Assembly (NCBI GenBank): GCA_016789295.1
Contig: JAEUQL010000052.1
Location: 1-12,721, forward strand
Reading direction: 5' to 3'
Source of the DNA: Blastocatellia bacterium
GTDB lineage: Bacteria; Acidobacteriota; Blastocatellia; Chloracidobacteriales; JADJPF01
DNA: 12,721 bases
Under the pieces are notes generated by a model that ran no database searches, had not been told where the DNA came from, and saw nothing but the letters and a program-made list of their open reading frames with translations. The position numbers and the translations under genes were made by a program. Below are positions 1 to 5,486 of this stretch, one piece after another. Numbering within the stretch: the first letter of the stretch is position 1; every line of letters begins with the position of its first letter.

Positions 1-113
1 GCTTCAAAAACAGTTACAAACTGCTTTTTTCCTTCAGTCAATAGCCGCCAAGCAGAATAGACCCCTGAAACACCACCACCTACTATAGCAACATCTAGAA
101 TTTGATCTGACAT
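1..113 (-). CDS. N-terminus of FAD-dependent oxidoreductase (flavin amine oxidase-like), cut by window edge
   Basis: Only the first 37 codons are present; the gene continues beyond position 1. The translation starts MSDQILDVAIVGGGVSGVYS and continues to a segment ending VTVFE. This is a classic N-terminal dinucleotide-binding fold: a beta strand (DVAIV), the glycine-rich GGGVSG loop, a helix, then a second strand ending in the Glu that usually contacts the FAD ribose. The pattern is typical of flavin amine oxidases, phytoene desaturase-like and related FAD enzymes, so the exact substrate cannot be told. The ATG at 113-111 is supported by a good ribosome binding site (AAAGGAG, 130-124) ten bases upstream. 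There is no signal peptide, so it is probably cytoplasmic. The next gene upstream on this strand is the TPR protein, about 240 bp away with a hairpin between them, so this gene may have its own promoter. Confidence 0.8.
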   Translation of the reverse strand, partial: MSDQILDVAIVGGGVSGVYSAWRLLTEGKKQFVTVFE

Positions 114-163
114 CTACTTTAGTCTCCTTTAAGCTTATCTTTTTACAGGTTTTTGGCTTGTTT

Positions 164-196
164 AAAAAGATAGCAATATCACATAGTGATATTGCT
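164..196 (-). terminator. Hairpin with T tract, probable terminator downstream of the TPR gene
   Basis: A perfect 11-bp inverted repeat (AGCAATATCAC at 172-182, GTGATATTGCT at 186-196) closes a 3-nt loop. On the minus strand it is followed by ATC and five T residues (168-164). This is the form of a Rho-independent terminator, though the stem is AT-rich. It lies about 155 bp beyond the stop of the TPR gene and about 50 bp before the oxidoreductase start. Because the repeat is so symmetric, a dimeric-repressor operator for the oxidoreductase gene is an alternative reading. Confidence 0.5.
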
Positions 197-351
197 GATG
201 GTAGAGAGAGTTTATATGGACTAAAACTCCTTACCTTTACATAGCGTAAAAGCTTCTTAAAAAAGGACAAGGTGTGCGGACTTTTTGCATAAATCGCCAA
301 CTTTTAGTGAAAGCGGCTTTATTCTGACTATGACTTGCACAAAAGATTTAG

Positions 352-2007
352 CTATTTAGTACCTTTTAGTAGCCTTTCTAAAGCAAGGGCTTCTTTGTCT
401 TGTGGGTCAATCTCTAGAGCACTTTTAAGGTGTGCTTCCGCAAGAGCTTTGTTATTTTGTTGAAGATAGATTCTTCCAAGAAGCACGTGGGCAGACGACA
501 TTTTTGGATCCCAGAAGATAGCAGCTTTGAGTGAATTAATAGCACCTTCTATGTTGCCTGTACGCTCTTTGATACGCCCCATAAGTAAGTGTGCTTCTGC
601 TCTATCGGGGACAAGTCTAAGAAGTTCGGTTAAAGTTGACATTGCTTCGCTGTCGCGACCTGCTGTGTAGAAGCTATTAGCTTTTGCCATCATTGATCTG
701 TTCTGATCGTTTTCTGTATTGGCTACACTTTTTATATTTTCTCTACTTCCCTTAAACTGGCTGAGTCGTTGCAGGGCTGCGCGGCTAAACGTAGGCTTTA
801 TTCTGCCAAGTACTGGCATCTTTCCTGTTTCCCACTTTGCAAACTCAGTCAAGTATTTCTTGGCTTCGTCCAGAGCCAAAGAGGCTTCCGTTTTCTGAGC
901 CATCTTTTCAAGGCTTTTTGCAAGTAAGTAGTGTGCTTGTCCATCTTTTTCTTGACGACGTACCAACTGATTGAGTTGATTGGCTGCGGCTGTATATTGA
1001 CTACTTTTCCAAAGTGCGTAGCCATAGTTAAATGTCACATCATCATCTTTGGAGGCGGATTGTATTGCCAAGCTGAGCAGTCTTACAGCTTCATTGTTAT
1101 CACCTTTGTGTAGTTCGGCAATAGCTGCATTGTTGAAGACTTCATAGAGGGGGAGTTGGTTGGAAAGTGGTTTCAGTATTGTTGCTGCTTTCTCATTATC
1201 TCCTAACTGTAGAAGAGCTGTTGCAGCAAAAAATTGTGCTTCAAGATACTGATCATCAGTACTCTTAATCTTTTCCAACCAGTTGACAGCATCTTTAAAG
1301 TTGGATTGTTGATAGTAGTGTAGTCCAAGAGTTAGTATAGCTTGGGTGTATGCTCTTCCTTCTTTTTGGCTTTCTGAAATAGCTCTAAAAAGAAACCGGA
1401 CTTTATCCTCTTTATTTGTTGTCAAAATAGCTTTGGTGTAACTTTCAAAGGCTGCTGGAGGAACATTTGTAGCGTAACTAACTATCTGGTCTTTGGAGAA
1501 GGCAAGAGAAGGATTATTTTTGTATCCAATCTCCCAAGCAAGCTTTCCATGAATTATCTGAAGCTCATTCAATGTTCCACTGTAGGTATATTCATTTCCT
1601 ATCACTCGCCCTTCGCGAACATTAATTACTCTGGCACTAACTACTAAATTGGCCGATTTACCTTCACCCAAAACTTTATAAGTTCCAACTACAAGTAGAT
1701 CTGCTCCTGCTTTTTCACCTACTTTAATAGCTGTAGCACGAGCCAGCACTGCATTTTGGGGTAGTCCAAGTCTCTCAAAAGCTGCATTGCGTTCTTCTAG
1801 ATCGAGAGGAGTCAGACCAACGGTTGCAAACAGCTTTTCTAAGTTGAGAGAGAAGCTTTCGCCTATCCAGTTATATTCTGGTTTTGCAGAAGTGTTTTCA
1901 AAAGCGAGTGTGAGAATGGTATTTGCCGCGTTTGCAGAACGCACTTGGAACGGAAAAAAGATCAGAAAAAGTAGTAGCGAGACTTTTAGTCTTCTACAGG
2001 GAAGCAT
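352..2007 (-). CDS. Secreted FlgO/CsgG-like TPR repeat protein
   Basis: A 551-residue exported protein. Residues 1-27 form a signal peptide: a basic n-region (CRRLK), a hydrophobic core (LLLFLIFFPF) and an ANA/A cleavage site. Residues about 30-165 resemble the FlgO/CsgG/TolB-like N-terminal domain common in periplasmic proteins: the strand ILTLAFENTS, then WIGESFS, then GADLLVVGTY and SARVINVREGRVIG. From about 190 to the end the protein is helical and TPR-like. The last two repeats are canonical (AHLLMGRIKERTGNIEGAI and AHVLLGRIYLQQNNKALAEA, each followed by the D-P turn); the middle repeats are more degenerate. A role as a periplasmic assembly scaffold or envelope protein is inferred, and no enzymatic motif is seen. 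The start at 2007 has AAGGAG (2021-2016) eight bases upstream. It lies behind the tRNA operon on the same strand, separated by a possible attenuator-like structure. Confidence 0.8.
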   Translation of the reverse strand: MLPCRRLKVSLLLFLIFFPFQVRSANAANTILTLAFENTSAKPEYNWIGESFSLNLEKLFATVGLTPLDLEERNAAFERLGLPQNAVLARATAIKVGEKAGADLLVVGTYKVLGEGKSANLVVSARVINVREGRVIGNEYTYSGTLNELQIIHGKLAWEIGYKNNPSLAFSKDQIVSYATNVPPAAFESYTKAILTTNKEDKVRFLFRAISESQKEGRAYTQAILTLGLHYYQQSNFKDAVNWLEKIKSTDDQYLEAQFFAATALLQLGDNEKAATILKPLSNQLPLYEVFNNAAIAELHKGDNNEAVRLLSLAIQSASKDDDVTFNYGYALWKSSQYTAAANQLNQLVRRQEKDGQAHYLLAKSLEKMAQKTEASLALDEAKKYLTEFAKWETGKMPVLGRIKPTFSRAALQRLSQFKGSRENIKSVANTENDQNRSMMAKANSFYTAGRDSEAMSTLTELLRLVPDRAEAHLLMGRIKERTGNIEGAINSLKAAIFWDPKMSSAHVLLGRIYLQQNNKALAEAHLKSALEIDPQDKEALALERLLKGTK

Positions 2008-2056
2008 CGCTTTTTCTCCTTAAAACCAAAATAGTTACCAGTAGATTTTACTGTGA

Positions 2057-2140
2057 TGGAGAAAAAAATAAAGGCCGTTGTCTAGTGAATTTCTCCAGTA
2101 ACTTGCAGTAACTTGATTAGAAACCCACTTGAGAACGGCC
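2057..2140 (-). terminator. Possible terminator/alternative-pairing structure after the tRNA operon
   Basis: On the minus strand GGCCGTT (2140-2134) can pair with AACGGCC (2079-2073), immediately followed by TTTATTTTTTT. This is a terminator-like arrangement, but with a long loop of about 54 nt. A segment inside that loop, TGGAGAAA (2097-2090), is perfectly complementary to TTTCTCCA (2064-2057) directly after the T tract, so the two foldings compete. The loop also contains a tandem 10-bp repeat (CAGTAACTTG on the plus strand, 2096-2105 and 2106-2115). It sits between the last tRNA-Glu and the TPR gene, so it could end the tRNA transcript or attenuate read-through. Function is inferred. Confidence 0.4.
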
Positions 2141-2165
2141 ACGCCTGATTTAATAGCTTTGTGAG

Positions 2166-2240
2166 TATCTCGGACGGGATTTGAACCCGTGTTACCGCCG
2201 TGAAAGGGCGGTGTCCTGGACCTGGCTAGACGACCGAGAC
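2166..2240 (-). tRNA. tRNA-Glu (TTC), copy 1
   Basis: The minus strand folds as a 75-nt tRNA. The acceptor arm is GTCTCGG/CCGAGAT, with a terminal G-U pair. The D arm is GTCTAGCC-type. The anticodon stem is CCGCC/GGCGG around the loop CTTTCAC, giving anticodon TTC. The T arm is ACGGG-TTCAAAT-CCCGT. The discriminator base is A and no CCA is encoded. Copy 2 lies exactly 120 bp upstream on the same strand and differs at only a few positions, including the acceptor end. It is the last tRNA of the Lys-Glu-Glu cluster. Confidence 0.95.
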
Positions 2241-2285
2241 AGAAATATAGACTTCAAAGATTAACAGTTTGCCTCACTCCGAAGG

Positions 2286-2360
<75 letters not shown>

Positions 2361-2369
2361 AATGGGCAG

Positions 2370-2442
2370 TGAGCCGTGCTGGGCTCGAACCAGCGACCCT
2401 CTGGTTAAAAGCCAGATGCTCTACCTGCTGAGCTAACGGCCC
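2370..2442 (-). tRNA. tRNA-Lys (TTT)
   Basis: A 73-nt tRNA on the minus strand. The acceptor is GGGCCGT/ACGGCTC with one G-U pair. The D arm contains AGCTCAGCAGGTAGAGC, the anticodon stem TCTGG/CCAGA holds the loop CTTTTAA (anticodon TTT), and the T loop is TTCGAGC. The discriminator is A and CCA is not encoded. It is the first gene of the tRNA operon, about 40 bases after the predicted transcription start of the promoter at 2489-2518. Confidence 0.96.
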
Positions 2443-2488
2443 ATAAATCAAAACTGTTAGAAATAACTTTAATTTTTAGCGAAGGGAT

Positions 2489-2518
2489 ATTATTAACTTT
2501 GGTCGAAAAAACTGTCAA
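2489..2518 (-). promoter_or_regulatory. Sigma-70-type promoter of the tRNA-Lys-Glu-Glu operon
   Basis: On the minus strand a perfect -35 TTGACA (2518-2513), an 18-bp spacer and the -10 AATAAT (2494-2489, five of six consensus bases). The bases after the -10 are C/G-rich (CCCTTCGC), as often seen at stringently controlled stable-RNA promoters. The position fits the tRNA operon, whose first tRNA begins at 2442. The first two bases of the -35 overlap the base of the preceding terminator stem. Confidence 0.65.
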
Positions 2519-2552
2519 GCTCTTATTGGCTGAAATTGAGCCAAAAGAGCTT
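2506..2552 (-). terminator. Rho-independent terminator of the glmS transcript
   Basis: The stem is AAGCTCTT (2517-2524) pairing with AAGAGCTT (2545-2552), continued by TTGGCT (2526-2531) pairing with AGCCAA (2539-2544), with one bulged base and a 7-nt loop: 14 bp in all. On the minus strand it is followed by GACAG and six T residues (2511-2506). It lies just after the stop of the small membrane protein, so it ends the glmS operon before the tRNA promoter. Confidence 0.8.
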
Positions 2553-2570
2553 GCTACTAGCGAATCTTAC

Positions 2571-2846
2571 TTATTGAGTGAGGTTCTTACCTTGTCTGTT
2601 TTTATCGGTTTTACCACTGTTTTCATTTTCAACTTTCTCTACAGCAACTTTGATAAGAGGTCTGAAGTGGCGTTCTAGATCTATCATTGCTACTCTCAGT
2701 AGAGAACGACCCAAGTCTTTATCTTTCACATCTTTCTCATACTCTTGAACAGTTCTAGACTGCTTCTCTTTGTACTCGCTAGCAAGCAGACGCAAAAGTA
2801 GAAAAATTAAAGCTACTGCTCCAAACCAAGCTACTACATCTTTCAT
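2571..2846 (-). CDS. Small single-pass membrane protein downstream of glmS, function unknown
   Basis: A 91-residue protein that I do not recognise. Residues 3-23 (DVVAWFGAVALIFLLLRLLA) form one transmembrane helix. About 45 residues of charged helix follow (SEYKEKQSRTVQEYEKDVKD, then a segment with RSLLRVAMIDLERHFRPLI), then a polar lysine/asparagine-rich tail. There are no cysteines and no catalytic motif. The gene starts 8 bp after the glmS stop. The only Shine-Dalgarno-like sequence (GGAG) lies in the last glmS codons, which suggests translational coupling. A good terminator follows about 20 bp after its stop, so it ends the operon. A membrane-anchored adaptor or an unrelated housekeeping small protein are both possible; the operon position is the only clue. 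Confidence 0.7.
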   Translation of the reverse strand: MKDVVAWFGAVALIFLLLRLLASEYKEKQSRTVQEYEKDVKDKDLGRSLLRVAMIDLERHFRPLIKVAVEKVENENSGKTDKNRQGKNLTQ

Positions 2847-2854
2847 AAATATTG

Positions 2855-4711
2855 TTACTCCACGGTAACAGATTTTGCTAGGTTACGAGGTTGATCCACA
2901 TCACACCCACGCCTGACGGCAATGTGGTATGCAAGAAGTTGCAAAGGTATTACAGAGAGAATAGGTGAAAGGAGATCAGTGGTTGAAGGTACATCTATGA
3001 TGTAGTCTGCTAATTCTGTAATCTCCTTATCTCCTTCTGTAACGACTACTAAAACTCTTCCATCGCGAGCCTTGACTTCAGTTATGTTAGATATGGTCTT
3101 TTCGTGGCGAAGCTCTGAAGAAGCGTTGCCTGTTTCTTTTGGTGCTATAAATACCACAGGTAGTTGGCCGTCTATGAGAGCATTAGGCCCATGCTTCATC
3201 TCTCCCGAAGGGTAGCCTTCTGCGTGTATGTAGCTGATCTCTTTCAGTTTTAGTGCTCCCTCTAATGCTACAGGAAAATTTATTCCTCGACCCAAGTAGA
3301 GAAAATCTGTTGAGCGGAAGAGTTCTTTTGAAAGATCTTCTATAAGATCATCTTTGCTCAATAACGTTTCTATTTTGACAGGCAGTTCGTTTAGGTTACT
3401 TATAAACTTTTTTGACTGTTCAAGGCTTATTTTACCCCGTATTTGTGCAATATAGATGGTAAATAGATATAGAGCTACCATTTGTGAAGTAAAAGCTTTG
3501 GTTGATGCTACTCCGATCTCTGGACCAGCATGTGTTAAGATTGTTCCGTTTGCTTCACGGGTTACCATAGACCCATTTACATTGCATATAGCCATTACTT
3601 GACAATTATTCTCTTTAGCCTGACGTAGGGCTGCTATAGTATCGGCTGTCTCACCCGATTGAGTGATCACTATTAGTAGTGTTTTTTCATCAACTATTGG
3701 GTTACGGTAGCGAAACTCGCTAGCATAATCGACCTCAACAGGAATGCGAGCCAGTTCTTCTATCATGTATTTACCCACAAGTGCTGCGTGCCAGCTAGTT
3801 CCACAAGCTGCAATTTTGATATTTGTAAAAGAGCGAAAGTCTTCTTCACTAATATCCATTTCATCAAGGTAGACTTTACCGCTTTCAAGAGATACTCTGT
3901 TTTGTATAGTCTCACGCACGGCACGAGGCTGTTCATATATCTCTTTAAGCATGAAGTGCTTAAAGCCACCTTTTTCTGCCATGATCGGATCCCAAGTGAT
4001 TCTTTGGCGAATAGGTGTAACAGAATTTCCATCAAAATCCATTGAGATGACCCCATCACGAGTCAACACTGCCATTTCACCATCTCCAAGAAAGAAGACA
4101 TCTCTAGTATGATAAAGTATCGCTGGAATGTCAGAAGCTACAAAATACTCATTATTTCCAAGACCAATTACAACAGGTGGCCCTTGCCTAACAGCAACTA
4201 CCTTATCTGGCTCATCGGCTGACATTACAGCCAGAGCAAATATTCCTTTTAACTCTTTTGCTGCTCTTCGTACTGCTGTTTCAAGGTTTGGGCTTTCATT
4301 AAAATATTTGCCAATCAGATGAGCAACAGCTTCTGTGTCGGTCTCTGTGACAAAACAATGGTCTTCATTCTGGAGGGTTCGTTTGATTTGTAAATAATTC
4401 TCAATGATGCCATTGTGGACTACAACTATTCTACCGCTACTGTCTCGGTGTGGGTGAGCATTCTCCTCAGTTGGACGTCCGTGTGTTGCCCAACGTGTAT
4501 GCCCAACACCATACGTGCCATCAAGAGGGTTCAATCGTATAGCCTCTTCAAGATTTCTTAGCTTACCTGAAGCACGTCTGATTTCGAGTCTTCCATTATC
4601 GGCAACTGCAATACCCGCTGAATCATAACCTCTGTACTCAAGGCGCTTCAGTCCATCAAGTATTACATCAACTACCTGCTTGTTACCGACATATCCAACA
4701 ATACCACACAT
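2855..4711 (-). CDS. glmS: Glutamine--fructose-6-phosphate aminotransferase (isomerizing)
   Basis: This enzyme makes glucosamine-6-phosphate from fructose-6-phosphate and glutamine, the first committed step toward UDP-GlcNAc, peptidoglycan and LPS. The 618 residues match the usual length of about 610. The protein begins MCGIVGYVG, so after Met removal the nucleophilic Cys is N-terminal. The class II glutaminase domain (about 2-235) includes the RGYDSAG, HTRWATHG and HNGIIENY motifs. Two SIS sugar-isomerase domains follow, with CGTSWHAA, the ITQSGETADTIAAL phosphate loop, and LGRGINFPVALEGALKLKE. It ends in the typical LAKSVTVE. The ATG at 4711 is fixed by the essential Cys2; GGAG lies about 11 bases upstream. 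No glmS ribozyme core is apparent in the 160-190 bp leader. It is cytoplasmic and cotranscribed with the small membrane protein. Confidence 0.98.
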   Translation of the reverse strand: MCGIVGYVGNKQVVDVILDGLKRLEYRGYDSAGIAVADNGRLEIRRASGKLRNLEEAIRLNPLDGTYGVGHTRWATHGRPTEENAHPHRDSSGRIVVVHNGIIENYLQIKRTLQNEDHCFVTETDTEAVAHLIGKYFNESPNLETAVRRAAKELKGIFALAVMSADEPDKVVAVRQGPPVVIGLGNNEYFVASDIPAILYHTRDVFFLGDGEMAVLTRDGVISMDFDGNSVTPIRQRITWDPIMAEKGGFKHFMLKEIYEQPRAVRETIQNRVSLESGKVYLDEMDISEEDFRSFTNIKIAACGTSWHAALVGKYMIEELARIPVEVDYASEFRYRNPIVDEKTLLIVITQSGETADTIAALRQAKENNCQVMAICNVNGSMVTREANGTILTHAGPEIGVASTKAFTSQMVALYLFTIYIAQIRGKISLEQSKKFISNLNELPVKIETLLSKDDLIEDLSKELFRSTDFLYLGRGINFPVALEGALKLKEISYIHAEGYPSGEMKHGPNALIDGQLPVVFIAPKETGNASSELRHEKTISNITEVKARDGRVLVVVTEGDKEITELADYIIDVPSTTDLLSPILSVIPLQLLAYHIAVRRGCDVDQPRNLAKSVTVE

Positions 4712-4905
4712 TAAATTTAGTCTCCGTCCTTAGTTTAGTGCTACTTTGTACAGCATCTGGAAAAGGTAGCAAAAAAGCGGCTAAATGAGCAACCAAGCAA
4801 GTACCCTTCATTTCTATTAAACAGAAAAGCTTCAGATTTTGCTCAAATTGATTACAAGCTGACATTTTAGCATTTATTAGAGAAATTGTTCTGCTGTCTT
4901 GTGTA

Positions 4906-4936
4906 TTGATATCCTCCCTGTTTTGAAAGAGGGGGG
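4906..4936 (-). mobile_element. Right end of an IS200/IS605-type element (omega-RNA-like 3' hairpin)
   Basis: On the minus strand the segment reads CCCCCCT, a 10-nt loop, AGGGAGG and then ATATCAA. This is a 7-bp hairpin with one mismatch, directly followed by a GGAGGATATCAA terminus. The layout (short GC hairpin, then GGAGGATRTCAA) is what I know from right ends of tnpB-bearing IS605-family elements, where the same sequence forms the 3' scaffold of the omega RNA. The element boundary would be at 4906. The match is from memory, not from a search. Confidence 0.5.
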
Positions 4937-5176
4937 CTGCTTAGATCGATGCTGAAACAACACGCCTAATAAGGAACTCTCAGTTGAGAAGGTTTGCCTT
5001 TCAACAACTCTACTTTCTTTGATTTCTGGTAGTTGCTGAGCCTGCATTAGATAGATGATTCCACAGAGTTTGTAAGCATCTCGTCTCTCTTGCAAGGCTG
5101 CATTGTAGAACTCTCTGCAAATATCGAGTGTGTTGCTCACTGCATCACTTACTTTTAATTTGTATGCTTTTCTCAT
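4906..5176 (-). pseudogene. tnpB: Truncated tnpB remnant (IS200/IS605 family)
   Basis: The reading frame from ATG 5176 gives MRKAYKLKVSDAVSNTLDIC and then REFYNAALQERRDAYKLCG and QQLPEIKE. This is the N-terminal helix-turn-helix region of TnpB/OrfB proteins (the CR-x-FYNAALxxRRDAY and LPEIK motifs). Similarity stops at about residue 54 (position about 5014). The RuvC-like nuclease domain and the zinc ribbon, about 300 residues, are missing. The frame stays open through the remaining 3' sequence and runs past the element's apparent right end to 4877, so that tail is probably not real protein. The simplest reading is an internally deleted, non-autonomous relic keeping the tnpB start and the right end. 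It lies upstream of glmS on the same strand. Confidence 0.7.
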
Positions 5177-5238
5177 ATATCTACTCTTTACACTTATCGT
5201 AATTGAAACGCTGCACCACCACCAAGTTCATATTTCAA

Positions 5239-5267
5239 ATTGTAGCAAAGCTCAATTTTGATACCAA
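5239..5267 (-). promoter_or_regulatory. Candidate promoter reading into the tnpB relic and glmS
   Basis: On the minus strand TTGGTA (5267-5262), a 17-bp spacer ending in TGC, then TACAAT (5244-5239). This is an extended -10 (TGn plus five of six bases) with a four-of-six -35. It lies about 65 bp before the tnpB start codon and could drive read-through toward glmS, which has no clearly better promoter in its own leader. Confidence 0.35.
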
Positions 5268-5324
5268 TTGCTTAACTCTTTATTTATCTAGGTTTTCCAT
5301 TTAGAAACCAGCAGTGACTTTCAT

Positions 5325-5368
5325 CCTCGGCCAAGACAAAACCTTTGGCCGAGGTCTTCTGCTGAAGA
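5325..5368. repeat. Perfect 10-bp GC-rich hairpin plus adjacent 5-bp hairpin
   Basis: CCTCGGCCAA (5325-5334) and TTGGCCGAGG (5345-5354) are perfect inverted repeats around a 10-nt loop. Directly next to it TCTTC (5355-5359) pairs with GAAGA (5364-5368) across TGCT. Neither side has a T tract, so it does not look like an ordinary terminator. It could be a mobile-element end, a REP-like hairpin, or a structured operator. Confidence 0.6.
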
Positions 5369-5427
5369 GTGATAAAAGTTGGCAGAAATCAGAGCTAAAC
5401 TAGGAAATGTATGAGGATTTTTAAAGA

Positions 5428-5450
5428 TTAGAGTATTAGAGTAGTAATAT
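5428..5450 (+). promoter_or_regulatory. Tandem 8-bp repeat and candidate -10 upstream of the CHAT gene
   Basis: TTAGAGTA occurs twice head to tail (5428-5443), followed two bases later by TAATAT (5445-5450), a possible -10 element 37 bp before the start codon. Direct repeats in this position are typical of activator or response-regulator sites. No convincing -35 is seen, which would fit activator dependence. Function is inferred from position alone. Confidence 0.3.
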
Positions 5451-5486
5451 CTAACGAAGCAAAAACTCTTATGAAAGATATACGTT

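Larger units (their letters stand above)
5177..5486. other. Gene-free stretch between the tnpB relic and the CHAT gene
   Basis: About 310 bp without a credible gene. It holds the minus-strand promoter candidate near 5240-5267, a GC-rich perfect hairpin and a small adjacent hairpin at 5325-5368, and a tandem 8-bp repeat at 5428-5443 followed by a TAATAT that could be the -10 of the CHAT gene. The left end of the IS605-type relic should lie somewhere here or just inside, but I could not place it. Confidence 0.6.

Noticed and set aside
34..300. 88-residue minus-strand frame
   Set aside because: It overlaps the FAD oxidoreductase start in another frame and covers the terminator hairpin; composition is not protein-like.
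4683..4865. 60-residue minus-strand frame overlapping the glmS start
   Set aside because: No ribosome binding site, no recognisable motif, and it overlaps the certain glmS start in another frame.
4712..4905. glmS ribozyme/riboswitch in the glmS leader
   Set aside because: No recognisable ribozyme core or pairing pattern in the leader; such ribozymes are mainly known from Firmicutes.
5197..5271. 25-codon open stretch on the minus strand ending YELGGGAAFQLR, resembling an outer-membrane protein C-terminus
   Set aside because: Too short to separate from chance, bounded by stops, and overlaps a plausible promoter; could at most be a gene scrap.
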